Positions 1 through 8,826 of a stretch of DNA of 64,000 nucleotides are shown here, piece by piece. Every line of letters begins with the position of its first letter. The stretch's first letter is position 1. The DNA is from CBDCME01 sp965218865 (lineage in GTDB: Bacteria; Pseudomonadota; Alphaproteobacteria; JAAXGF01): NCBI GenBank assembly GCA_965218865.1, contig CBDCME010000004.1:1-64000 (forward strand). The letters are read 5' to 3'. A program made the position numbers and the translations under genes. The notes beneath the pieces were generated by a model. The model was not told where the DNA came from. It was given only the letters and a program-made list of their open reading frames with translations, and did no database searches.

Positions 1-130
1 AACGTCTCGCTGGCGCCACCGCCGTAAGACGGTGGCGAGGCGAGCGGGGCGAGGACCCGTCACGGCTGCGTTGGAGGTGGTTGATAGCGGACCCGGTTGG
101 GAATTTCATAGCAAGAGAGAGTATCGGCGA

Positions 131-1681
131 ATGTCTCAGAAATCGAATGTACGACATCTATCATTGCGGCGAAACGTCGGTTTGGCTGCAACATCTATCA
201 TGCTTACCACCGCGTGGGTGGTGGTCCAACCGGTTTATGGGGGTGAGGATTTTCATCCGGAGATGTCGCCGGAAGTGGAGCGGGTCGAGCATGATTCGTC
301 GGTATTTGGAGCGGACCCGACGTACGAGGAGAAGCCGTACGACATCGAGGCGCAGATTCAGATATACGGCGGCAAGCGGGCATTTGATCAGTCGCGGCCG
401 ATATTCGAGATCGGGCGCCCGATATATACGTCGGGACAGTATACCGATTATCCGAATTTGCTGGGTGAGAAGAACCCGTTGTCGCCGCATCTGTATCTCT
501 ACGGGGACTTCAGGAGCGTGTTTGCGTTCAACGACAACGGGGGTGACGAGTTGTCGCAGTTCGCCTGGCAGGCGAACCTGGAGCTTGACCTGGGAATTAC
601 CTCGACGGAGAGGATACACGCGTTTTTCCAACCCTTGGACCGAGGGGGCCAGTTTACGCGCTGGGAAGTTGGCGGTGACGACGAGGATGAAGGGTTCGAG
701 GACGAGCTGAACGGGAACTTGAGCGCGTTGTTTTTCGAGGGCGACCTGGGAGCGATAGCGCAAGGTATCACGGATGAATACAACTCCCTGGACGTTCCGG
801 TCGCGGCGGGACTGATGCCGTTGTTTCTGTAGAATGGGATCTGGCTTACGGACATCGTGACCGGCGCGGCGGCGACGATACCGGCGATCAACAGCCCGAC
901 GCTGGACATCTCGAACATGGAAATCACGGCGTTTGTGGCGTTCGACAAGGTGAACACGCTGGCGGCGTTGAGGCAGAACGGCCAGTTGGACGACCACAAC
1001 ATGAACATCTATGCGATCACGACGTTCATAGATGCCTTGGAAGGGTATTTCGAGTTGGGCTATGCCTACTTGGACGGTCAGGATTTTCAGAACAACTTCG
1101 ACTACAACAACATTGGGGTGTCGTATACGAGCCGCTATGGGAGTTGGTTGTCGAACAGCGTGCGGGGGATCTGGAACTTTGGCCAGGACCCGGACGGGAC
1201 GCTTGACCAGACGGCGGACGGCTATTTGTTGTTGCTGGAGAATTCGCTGATCACGTCGCGGCCGACGGAGTTGGTGCCGTATTTCAACCTGTTCCTCGGG
1301 GTGGACCGGCCGCAGGCGGTGGGACAGCAGGGCCGCGCGGTGTTGTTTAACACGGGCCTGAACTTCGAGACCGACGGGTTGACCGGATTTCTGAAGCTGG
1401 ACGACACGGCGGCGGATACCTACGGCGGGGCCCTGGGGGTCGAGTATCTCTTCAACCTGGACTACGATCACCGGATCGTGGTCGAGGTCGCGACGGTGCA
1501 GACGCTGGGCGGCGACAACGATCCCGACCGGGCGGCGAAGGACGACCAGTACGCGGTCGGCTTCCGCTATCAGATCCCGGTCACCGACGCCTGGATCGTG
1601 CGGGTCGATTCGATGTACGGGTAGCTCGTGGGCGAGGACGACCTCACCGGCGCCCGCCTCGAAGTCCGCCGCAAATTCTAA
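131..1681 (+). pseudogene. Porin-like outer-membrane beta-barrel protein with two in-frame TAG codons
   Basis: One continuous reading frame runs from the ATG at 131 to the TAA at 1679-1681 but is interrupted by TAG at 830-832 and 1622-1624. It begins with a signal peptide (basic N-terminus RRNVGLAATS, hydrophobic stretch, cleavage near VYGG), has the alternating aromatic/polar pattern of a beta-barrel, and ends in Lys-Phe, the C-terminal Phe typical of outer-membrane barrels. Sequence on both sides of each TAG is collinear barrel sequence (LMPLFL*NGIWLTD and DSMYG*LVGEDD). Both positions would suit Gln, so a CAG to TAG change is the simplest origin. The ATG at 131 was chosen over the upstream in-frame start at 32 because it sits directly before the signal peptide. 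It resembles alginate-export or porin-like barrels; the substrate is unknown. It is probably inactive unless amber codons are suppressed. Confidence 0.7.
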
Positions 1682-1841
1682 AACCAACGCCTAACGAGTC
1701 GCGGCCCCGGGGGGAAGATTTCGGGAATACATTGTTCCTTGGCATCGCTGTCGTTTTCTTGACGGGTGTTCGCCCAGCGTGACCGTTAAGCATCGGAAAT
1801 CCGTAAAATCCTGTTGAATGTCGTCTCGGCGATGCCTTATA

Positions 1842-3005
1842 CCAACCGCCCTAGAGTTTGACTCGCGCAAAGGTTTACACGCTAGGTTTTGTGTGATTCA
1901 AGGTTGTTGGCAACAAGGGAGTGTGTTCAATGCCAACGATTCCTTTGCGAAACGACTTTGATGCTGAAAGAGTCCGTGTTCTTGCGGCACGGAGCGATGA
2001 TGGGAACCAGGCGCGACGGCTTTTGTCGATGGCGGCCATCTACGATGGGATGGATCGAGCGTGCGCGGCGGGTATTGGCGGCATGGATCGGCAGACGTTG
2101 CGGGACTGGGTTCACCGGTTCAACGCGGGAGGTCCGGCCGGTCTGATCGACCGCAAGCCGAACGGGGCGTTGCGTCGGTTGACGCCGTCGCAAATGGCGG
2201 CGCTTTCGCGGGCTATCGAGGCCGGTCCCGATCCCGAACGGGATGGGGTCGTGCGCTGGCGCTGCATCGATCTCAAGCAACTGATCCGAACGCGCTTCGG
2301 CGTGGACTATCACGAGCGGAGCGTCGGCAAGCTGCTGGCCGCGCTCGGGTTCTCGCATATTTCCGCGCGCCCGCGCCACGTCGGCCAGGATGCGCGGGCA
2401 CAGGAGGAATTTAAAAAAAAGTTTTCCCGAACACTTGGCGAAAATCGTAGCGGCACAGCCACCGGACACGCCCATCGAGGTTTGGTTTCAAGATGAAATG
2501 CGCGTCGGCCAGAAGAACAGCCTGGTGCGCCAGTGGGCCCCAAAGGGATCGCGCCCGCGCCAGGTCAAGGACCTACGGACCTCTTCGGCGTATCTCTTCG
2601 GCGCCATCTGCCCCGAGCGCGGTGAGGGCGCGGCGCTGGTCATGCCGCGCGCCAATACTGAAGCCATGGACCTGCATCTCGAGGAAATCAGCCGGGCCGT
2701 TGCCCCAAACGCCCATGCCGTCGTGCTGCTCGACCAAGCCGCATGGCACACCACTGCCAAACTCGGCATCCCGGAGAACATCTCCCTCGTGCCTTTGCCA
2801 CCCAAGTCCCCGGAGCTCAATCCCGCCGAAAATGTCTGGCAATACCTCCGCCAGAACTGGCTCTCCAATCGTGTCTTCGACTCCTATGAAGCCATCGTCG
2901 AGGCCTCTTGCCAAGCCTGGAACAACCTGACCGACCAACCTTGGAAGATCATGTCCATCGGCCTCAGAGCGTGGGCTCGCACAAGTCAATGTTAAGGGCG
3001 GTTGG
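1842..3005 (+). mobile_element. IS630-family insertion sequence, copy 1
   Basis: A 1164-bp element with terminal inverted repeats CCAACCGCCC / GGGCGGTTGG, flanked on each side by TA as expected for IS630-family insertion at TA dinucleotides. It encodes one transposase on the plus strand, split by an A8 run at 2413-2420. Near-identical copies lie at 8827-9990 and 62285-63447 in the opposite orientation, so this family has been active recently. Confidence 0.93.
1930..2995 (+). CDS. IS630-family transposase, copy 1 (frameshifted at an A8 run)
   Basis: The N-terminal part is a helix-turn-helix region (WVHRFNAGGPAGLIDRKPNG). The C-terminal part is the DDE_3 catalytic domain with WFQDEMR, VVLLDQAAWHT and LNPAENVWQYLR, giving the D, D and E of the triad. 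The first frame ends at 2496 and the catalytic frame runs about 2390-2995. The switch lies at the eight A residues 2413-2420; the third copy has seven and is a single open frame. A full product from this copy needs a +1 shift or loss of one A by transcript slippage. ATG at 1930 was taken as start; an in-frame GTG lies at 1921. Compared with the other copies it has Phe instead of Cys in VFDSYEA and Ala instead of Asp in RAWARTS. Confidence 0.85.
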
Positions 3006-3212
3006 TATAAGAAACGGTGTTGAGCATCGGGCGGGCCGGGTTCGAGAGTTGGTGTCGCGCGGAGAAAAAGCCGAGTGGCACCGATCGCGGACGGCATATC
3101 GGGGGAATCATTCATGAAGCAAACGATCCCAGCCACGGGGGTTCCTCGCCGGAAGACACGGCAGGGACGAAGGCGGTTGGTGGCCTGAAAGTGGAGAGCG
3201 GAAAGAAACGGC

Positions 3213-4400
3213 GTGACGGAAAAAGGCGGCGATGAAAAATTTGGAACCTTGTTTGAATCGGTGCCGGACGCGATGGTGATCGGCGACCCGAGCGGAAGGA
3301 TCGTCGCTCTCAACACGATGGCTGAGGAGATGTTTGGCTACGCGCGGGTGGAACTCGTTGGAAAATCGATCACCGAATTGGTCTCCGGAGATCCGGAGGT
3401 CGTCCCGTCTCTCGGTGCCGCGGATACATCAACTCAACGAAGCTCCCGCTGGTTCGGCCGGGATCAAAGCCTATTCGGGGTTCGAAAGAACGGCGGCCAA
3501 TTTCCCGTATCGGTCTTTCCGTCAGCTTTGACCGTGGCGGGGGAGCGGTTCATTTCAGCCGCGTTTCGCGTCGTCGGGAACGAAGACGTCGGCGACTCCG
3601 AATCGCCCGGCACGGGCGATCAAAAAGATTTCAGGCGGATGAAATCGCGCTTCATCTCGACCGTGAGCCACGAATTGAGAACCCCGCTGAACGCGATTAT
3701 CGGATTGACCGAAATCATGATCGAGGAAGCAGATGAAATCGGCCTCACCCAGGCCCTTGAACCGCTTCAGCGCGTGTATCGAGCAGCCTCGAATCTGCAT
3801 AGGCTGGTAAATGATATTCTGGATCTTGCCATAATCGAATCGGGAGACATCGCGCTGGAGATCGAGACTTTTGATATCTCCGGACTATTGGATGAAATCA
3901 TGACCACGGTACGCCCGCTCGCCGCCAAGCGCGGCAATCGTCTTTCATTGCGTGAGGTCGGAGAGGTCGGGTGCATGGACTCGGCCTTGGCGCGGGTCAG
4001 GCAGATCCTCGTTTCCCTGATTTCGAACGCCTGCTAATTTACCGAGAATGGAACCGTCGCGTTGACGATCTCTCGTGAGTTGGCCGACCAGGGCCAAGAA
4101 ATCGTTTTCGTCATTTCGGATACGGGCATCGGCGTCGCGCCCGACATGATCGAGGACATATTCGAGGATTTCGCCCAGGCCGATTCGTCGATCAATAGGG
4201 AATATGGGGGCGCGGGTCTGGGACTCGCGATCAGTCGTGGGTTGGCGCGCGGACTGGGGGGCGACATCACGGCAACGAGCGTTCCTGGAGAGGGCTCCGT
4301 ATTCACCCTCCGCCTTCCCGCCGTGATCGGCGAGGACCAGACGCCGGCGTTCACTCGAAACCATTGCCGGCCGGCCGGCGCCTTTCCGGAGTCCGCTTGA
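3213..4400 (+). pseudogene. PAS-domain sensor histidine kinase with premature TAA
   Basis: A GTG start at 3213 opens a PAS domain (about residues 10-115), followed by a HisKA domain with phospho-acceptor His about residue 153 (STVSHELRTPLN). The HATPase domain starts with the N-box Asn in LISNAC and is then cut by TAA at 4035-4037. The same frame continues as FTENGTV, DTGIGV (G1), FAQADSS (F box) and YGGAGLGLAIS (G2) up to TGA at 4398-4400. The stop occupies the position of Lys or Gln in the usual N-A-x-K/Q-F-T motif. Without read-through the product lacks most of the ATP-binding domain and cannot autophosphorylate. The stop overlaps the start of the response regulator/cyclase (TGATG), so the two formed a two-component operon. 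No transmembrane segment is visible; the kinase would be cytoplasmic. Confidence 0.85.
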
Positions 4401-5449
4401 TGGCCGATGGAGACGATTATCCGATTCTCGTTGTCGACGACAACGAGGACAACCGCTACATGCTCACCCGGCGTCTCAACCGCCAGGGCTATTCCAACCT
4501 CGCCATGGCGGAGAACGGCCGCGAGGCGCTCGAATTGTTGGCCCAGCGGCAATTTGATCTCGTTTTACTCGACATCATGATGCCGGTGATGAACGGATAC
4601 GAGACTCTCGAGCAGATCAAGGCGGACACCCAGCTTCGGGATGTTCCGGTCATCATGATTTCGGCCGTGAATGAACTCGAAAGCGTCGTTCGTTGCATCA
4701 AGCTCGGGGCCGAGGACTACTTACCGAAGCCCTTCAATTCGGTCTTGCTGCAAGCCCGTGTCGGCGCCTGCATCGAAAAGAAGAAGCTGCGGGACCAGGA
4801 GGCCCGGCATGTGGAAATGTTGGAGGCCGAGAAGACGCGGGCGGATAATCTGTTGAAGGCCATTCTACCGCCCGGTGCCCTGCGTGAGTTGAAGGAGGTG
4901 AACGAGGTCAAACCGCGCCGCTACGACCACGTCGCGGTGCTTTTTTGCGACATCGTCGGATTCACCCGATATTGTGACCGCAATCCGCCGGAGAAAGTGG
5001 TTTCCGAACTTCAGGCCGTGGCCGCCTATTTTGAAGACATCGTCGGCCGCCACGAGATGGAGAAGATCAAGACCATCGGCGATGCCTTCATGGCTACGGC
5101 GGGGCTTCTCAAATATGTCGACGAGCCGGTTCTCGCGAGCGTCAAGTGCGGCCTGGACATGCTTACGGTAACGGAAAAATTCGAGCCGAATTGGCAAGTG
5201 CGGGTTGGAATTCATTTCGGGCCGGTCGTCGCCGGGATCATGGGTAGACGTCAATACCTCTTCGATTTGTGGGGCGATACCGTCAACATCGCGTCCCGCG
5301 TCGCCGATCACGCAAATCCGGGAACCGTTGCCCTCAGCGGATCGGCCTGGATGCACGTGCGAAACCTATGTCGTGGCAAGAGCTACGGCATGGTGGAACT
5401 CGAAGGCAAGGGCAGGACCGAAGTGGTCGAGTATCACGCCGTCAATTAG
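4400..5449 (+). CDS. Response regulator with class III adenylate cyclase output domain
   Basis: A 349-aa protein. Residues about 8-122 form a receiver domain with the acidic cluster VVDDNED, phospho-acceptor Asp58 (LVLLDIMMP), Ser88 and Lys110 (LPKPFN). A short helical linker leads to a class III nucleotide cyclase domain with metal-binding Asp184 in FCDIVGFT, a second metal Asp in KTIGDAFM, and FDLWGDTVNIASR. The Lys before TIGD and the Asp in FDLWG are the pair that selects ATP over GTP, so it should make cAMP. ATG at 4400 was chosen because it overlaps the kinase stop and sits directly before the receiver domain. Its partner kinase is broken, so input must come from another kinase or acetyl phosphate. 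The 3' end overlaps rsmD convergently by 8 bp. Confidence 0.92.
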   Translation: MADGDDYPILVVDDNEDNRYMLTRRLNRQGYSNLAMAENGREALELLAQRQFDLVLLDIMMPVMNGYETLEQIKADTQLRDVPVIMISAVNELESVVRCIKLGAEDYLPKPFNSVLLQARVGACIEKKKLRDQEARHVEMLEAEKTRADNLLKAILPPGALRELKEVNEVKPRRYDHVAVLFCDIVGFTRYCDRNPPEKVVSELQAVAAYFEDIVGRHEMEKIKTIGDAFMATAGLLKYVDEPVLASVKCGLDMLTVTEKFEPNWQVRVGIHFGPVVAGIMGRRQYLFDLWGDTVNIASRVADHANPGTVALSGSAWMHVRNLCRGKSYGMVELEGKGRTEVVEYHAVN

Positions 5450-6056
5450 CGCCAACCGGGTTCGTGGATCGTGGCTCCCGAACCTTCGCGCCGGGGTCCG
5501 CCCGCCAGCGCGACAAGATCAGGCGCGCGTTGCCGTAATCACGGCGTACCAGAGGCGTAAAGCACGGAGCTAGGAGTAGGCTTTCGAACCAGGCCAACTC
5601 GGCCGCCACGATCGCCCCGTCGGCGAGCCATCCGGAGGTGGCCAGCGCCGCCACGGCTCGTGGCGCCAAACCCCGGCCGTACGGCGGGTCCAGCAACAAC
5701 AGCTCGCACGGTGCTCTGGCCCGACCCGGCCGCAGCGCGTCACGCGCCATGATCGTCACCTGGGCGCTCGTCCCCAGGGCGTCGGCGTTCTTGCGGATGA
5801 TCCGCCTTGCGGCCGCGTCCGTTTCGATCAAGGTCGCGTGGAGGGCGCCGCGCGACAACGCTTCGAGGCCCAAGGCGCCGGTCCCCGCGAAAGCATCGAT
5901 CACACGGACGCCGATGGGAAGGTCCGGACCACCCCAGGCGTTGTGCGCGAGGATATCGAACAACGCTTCCCTGACAAGCTCGGAAGTGGGCCGGATCCTC
6001 CGGTTCGCGGGCACGGCCAAGCGCCGGCCGCGAAACCTACCGCCGACGATCCGCAC
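5442..6056 (-). CDS. rsmD: 16S rRNA (guanine(966)-N(2))-methyltransferase RsmD
   Basis: A 204-aa Rossmann-fold methyltransferase that modifies G966 of 16S rRNA during small-subunit assembly. It opens with the family signature MRIVGGRFRGRRL and RPTSELVREALFDIL, has an SAM-binding loop DAFAGTGALGLEAL (residues 54-67), and the catalytic motif DPPYGRGL (123-130). Length matches the family. It lies downstream of rluB and overlaps it by 20 bp, so both are probably translated from one transcript; grouping with a pseudouridine synthase is common for this gene. Confidence 0.95.
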   Translation of the reverse strand: MRIVGGRFRGRRLAVPANRRIRPTSELVREALFDILAHNAWGGPDLPIGVRVIDAFAGTGALGLEALSRGALHATLIETDAAARRIIRKNADALGTSAQVTIMARDALRPGRARAPCELLLLDPPYGRGLAPRAVAALATSGWLADGAIVAAELAWFESLLLAPCFTPLVRRDYGNARLILSRWRADPGAKVREPRSTNPVGAN

Positions 6057-6810
6057 CGTTCCCCGGGGCCTCCGGTGAGCCGGAACCGAGCTGTTCCGCG
6101 ATCACCTTGGCCGCGACCTCGCGGACCTCGCCCCTGGGCAGGCGGCCGAGCTGAAAGGGGCCGAAGGAAACCCGGATGATGCGGTTGACGGCAAGGCCCA
6201 TGTGGGCCATGACGCGGCGAATTTCGCGCTTCCGTCCCTCGCGTAGGGCAAAGGTGTACCAGGCGTTGCGGCCGTTGCGACGGTCGAGGCTCGCGGAAAT
6301 CGGGCCAAGGTCTTCACCGTCGAGGTGGAGGCCGTTGGTCAGGGCTTTGAGACGATCCGGCGCGGGGGGGGGACCGAAGGCGCGAACCCGGTAGCGCCGC
6401 AACCAACCGGTCGCGGGGAGTTCGAGGCGGCGGGCCAGGGCGCCGTCATTGGTGAGTAACAGAAGACCTTCGGAGGCGATGTCGAGACGGCCGACCGAAA
6501 TCACCCGCGGCATCGCCTCCGGGAACGAATCGAACACGGTGGGGCGGCCGTCGGGGTCATGATTGGTCGTCACCAGGCCGGGCGGCTTGTGGTAACGCCA
6601 CAAACGGGTGTTTTCGGCCGCGGGGACATTCCGGCCATCCACCGTGACCCGAGAGTCAGCCCGGACGACGACTCCCGGGCCGGATAGCACGACCCCGTCC
6701 ACCGCGACACGCCCGGCGGCGATCCAACGCTCGGCTTCGCGCCGGGAACACAGCCCCGCCCGAGCCAGACGCTTGGCCACCCGTTCGCCGGCCTGGTCGG
6801 AGCCGCCCAT
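6037..6810 (-). CDS. rluB: RsuA/RluB-family 23S rRNA pseudouridine synthase
   Basis: A 257-aa protein with an N-terminal S4 RNA-binding domain (about residues 8-55, ERVAKRLARAGLCSRREAE) followed by the RsuA-type catalytic domain with GRLDIASEGLLLLTNDG (catalytic Asp110) and REGRKREIRRV near the C-terminus. It isomerises a specific uridine in rRNA; RluB (U2605 of 23S) is the best match, though RluE or RsuA cannot be excluded from sequence alone. ATG at 6810 was chosen because the S4 domain begins directly after it; the same frame is open further upstream without family similarity. It starts 2 bp after the amidotransferase stop and overlaps rsmD. Confidence 0.88.
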   Translation of the reverse strand: MGGSDQAGERVAKRLARAGLCSRREAERWIAAGRVAVDGVVLSGPGVVVRADSRVTVDGRNVPAAENTRLWRYHKPPGLVTTNHDPDGRPTVFDSFPEAMPRVISVGRLDIASEGLLLLTNDGALARRLELPATGWLRRYRVRAFGPPPAPDRLKALTNGLHLDGEDLGPISASLDRRNGRNAWYTFALREGRKREIRRVMAHMGLAVNRIIRVSFGPFQLGRLPRGEVREVAAKVIAEQLGSGSPEAPGNGADRRR

Positions 6811-6812
6811 CG

Positions 6813-7529
6813 TTAATCGGTGGCGGCGGCCACGAAGGCGTGAAAGATCCGATCGTCGGCGGCGCTGATGGCGTATTCCGGATGCCATTGCACGCCGAGG
6901 CAAAATCGGCAGCGCGGATCCTCGATGCCCTCGACGATGCCGTCGGGTGCCACGGCGTTGATCGTGATTTCGGGTGCTACCTCCCCCGCCGCCTGGTGAT
7001 GGGCGCTGTTGACCTCGATCTCGTCGTTTTCGACGATTCGGTGAAGCAGCGTGTCCGGGGTCACGCGAACGGAATGGCCCGCCTCGGACCGCGGATTCGG
7101 TTGTTCGTGCGCGAGGGCATTGTCGACCTCGCTGGCGATGTCCTGAATCAGGGTGCCGCCGAGAACGACGTTGAGAAGCTGTTGCCCACCGCAAATTCCG
7201 AACAGCGGCATGTCCCGCTCCATGGCTCCGCGAACGAGGGCGATTTCGAATGCCGTGCGGTGGTCCTTGGTGACCACCGTGGGATGACGCGTTTTGGCGC
7301 CGAACAGGTCGGGGTCGACGTCGAACGCGCCGCCGGTGACGATTAAGCCGTCTATCGCATCCAGGTACGACGAAGCCTGCGCCGCCTCGTGCGGCAGGGC
7401 GACGGGCAAGCCTCCGGCCGCCGTCACCGCGGCGCAGTAGTTTTGGCGCAGCGCGTACCATGGCAGTTTGGCGTAACCGCCGGGTTCCTCCGAGTCGAGG
7501 GTCAAACCGATAACCGGTCGGGCAGGCAT
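6813..7529 (-). CDS. Class I glutamine amidotransferase-like gamma-glutamyl hydrolase (peptidase C26, PuuD-like)
   Basis: A 238-aa protein with the PuuD/C26 architecture: N-terminal PVIGLTLD, IDGLIVTGGAFDVDPDLFG, nucleophile Cys113 in LFGICGGQQLLN, and the His-Glu pair in GVQWHPEY near the C-terminus. The family hydrolyses gamma-glutamyl bonds, for example gamma-glutamyl-GABA in putrescine degradation. No other putrescine genes are nearby, so the substrate is not established. ATG at 7529 was chosen because it precedes the conserved PVIGLT strand. It ends 2 bp before rluB and probably leads that operon. Confidence 0.85.
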   Translation of the reverse strand: MPARPVIGLTLDSEEPGGYAKLPWYALRQNYCAAVTAAGGLPVALPHEAAQASSYLDAIDGLIVTGGAFDVDPDLFGAKTRHPTVVTKDHRTAFEIALVRGAMERDMPLFGICGGQQLLNVVLGGTLIQDIASEVDNALAHEQPNPRSEAGHSVRVTPDTLLHRIVENDEIEVNSAHHQAAGEVAPEITINAVAPDGIVEGIEDPRCRFCLGVQWHPEYAISAADDRIFHAFVAAATD

Positions 7530-7690
7530 GGGCCACACTCTAGGCGTGGCGTCCCGCCATCGCAACCGCGCCCGGCGCCAGCGCGTCCACGCGCCTTTCC
7601 GACAACCGTTGGATTGACACGGCACCGGGCGACGGCGAGAATTTCCTTCCTCGCGGCAACCCAGCCAACCGTAAAGAAAAGGGAGTGTTC

Positions 7691-7883
7691 ATGGATATTC
7701 ATCGAAGCCCTTGGGTTCGGCTTTCTTTCTCCGCCGTTATGTTACTCGCCGCGATAGCGTCGGGTATCCCCGTATTGATGCGAATGCCCGTAACCGAGGA
7801 GTTACGTCAACTGAGTGCATGGACAGTTTTTGCTGGGCGGTGCGTTCACACTCGGCTTCATCTGGTCGCCGCGCCCACGCTAG
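7691..7883 (+). pseudogene. Small two-helix membrane protein, apparently frameshifted
   Basis: ATG at 7691 follows a plausible ribosome site (GGGAG). The first frame gives a hydrophobic segment (LSFSAVMLLAAIASGIPVLM), and near 7822 the hydrophobic coding potential moves to another frame (FLLGGAFTLGFIW) ending in TAG at 7881-7883. The reconstructed product is about 64 aa with two membrane helices. No family was recognised. It lies next to insertion-sequence debris. Confidence 0.35.
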
Positions 7884-7924
7884 TCGAGCCGCCCTCGAAT
7901 TTCCAAAGCACGTGATGAAGCGTT

Positions 7925-8016
7925 CGCATTCCGAGGCAAAGTGGCCAGTGATTCCGATTCAAAGCGGCCACCGATTCCGATTTAATCCGGCCATCGATTC
8001 CGAGCCAAAACGGCCA
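7925..8016. repeat. Four tandem 23-bp repeats, IS21-type terminal repeats
   Basis: Four head-to-tail 23-bp units, 7925-7947, 7948-7970, 7971-7993 and 7994-8016. The core is ATTCCGA followed by about six variable bases and CGGCCA or TGGCCA. Multiple end repeats are typical of IS21-family elements, where they bind the transposase. An IstA N-terminal fragment begins 79 bp downstream, supporting the assignment. Confidence 0.75.
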
Positions 8017-8094
8017 CTCTGATTTGGCCTGTGATCGACGTCGTTGGGTGATCCCGACAAGGGCTACCCTCGCGCCTTTTCGGGAGGAGCGAGG

Positions 8095-8391
8095 ATGCCC
8101 CGGGAGAGATTGCCCCTGCGTAGGATACGTGACGTTCCGCGGCTGCGTGCCAGTAATATGTCGCGGCGGCGGATTGCCGTCGGTCTGAACATCGGGCGGT
8201 CGGTGACTATATCAACCGCGCGAGGCGCGCCGGCCTGGTTTGGCCGCTGTCCGAAACCCACCTTCACCGACGCCATCCTCGACCGCATCGTTCACAACGC
8301 CCACAGGCTCGATCTCGACGGACCCTCAATGCGAAAGATCAAGGCCGCCGAAAACGAACCCGCGATCATTGACCAGACACAAGGAAAATGA
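8095..8391 (+). pseudogene. IS21 remnant: IstA N-terminus joined to IstB C-terminus
   Basis: The reading frame from ATG 8095 (ribosome site GGAGGAG) begins like IstA: MPRERLPLRRIRDVPRLR, followed by the helix-turn-helix segment. A small deletion near 8205 shifts the frame; the following bases in another frame read DYINRARRAGLVWPL, the expected continuation. From about 8265 the sequence reads FTDAILDRIVHNAHRLDL and SMRKIKA, the C-terminal end of the IstB ATPase. The middle of the element, including the IstA catalytic core and the IstB Walker motifs, is gone. This is an internally deleted, non-functional IS21 element lying behind its four terminal repeats. Confidence 0.75.
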
Positions 8392-8444
8392 CGTCAAGGA
8401 ACCACCCAACGGCGACGATCACGCCGCCCAAATCGACCCTCGGT

Positions 8445-8823
8445 CAACCATCAGCCGCGTCGGAACCCCCGGCCGACCCTCCTCCGAATACAAGGCTTCA
8501 TAGGTCTCGTCGAAGAAAGTCCACGCGATCCGGCCCCCCAACACCACCAACTCGTGGCGCAGGTTGATGATGTTTTCGAGCCGCGAGCGGAACAGGTCCC
8601 CTATTCCCGATGACATCTTGCGCGATGGCTTCATCACAGTTCTCCAATCCCAATCGACGAGAGCAGAGAATCACGTTCCGCAACGGAAGGGAATCCCCAA
8701 AATCAATTATTTCAAATCGCAAGCTTTTCAGGCCCAAAACCCGTTTTCTTGCAAATCCGATTACTTCGCCAAACCGAAAGAGCTACCAACATCAGCCGCT
8801 TACGCGTTCTTCACGGGCGACTA
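8445..8823 (-). mobile_element. IS5-family element, 5' fragment
   Basis: This matches the 5' end of the IS5-type element at 30055-31282, from the terminal repeat (outer bases ...TTCACGGGCGACTA at 8823) through the first transposase codons (DLFRSRLENIINLRHELV) to about RLMV. It then stops at unrelated sequence near 8445. It retains the residues GRPGVPT that are lost from the 30-kb copy by a 15-bp in-frame deletion. IS630 copy 2 abuts its outer end. Confidence 0.85.
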
Positions 8824-8826
8824 ATA

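Noticed and set aside
830..832. Recoding of TAG as a sense codon across the genome
   Set aside because: mutL, znuB and the M16 gene at 15111 end at TAG in the expected place, so genome-wide recoding is not supported; only partial suppression remains possible.
161..1687. Long minus-strand frame opposite the porin-like gene
   Set aside because: It is a GC-rich shadow frame: its Arg/Val-rich composition has no domain, while the plus strand has a signal peptide and barrel pattern.
7925..8016. CRISPR array
   Set aside because: The 23-bp units are directly adjacent with no spacers, and IS21 gene fragments follow, so these are IS end repeats.
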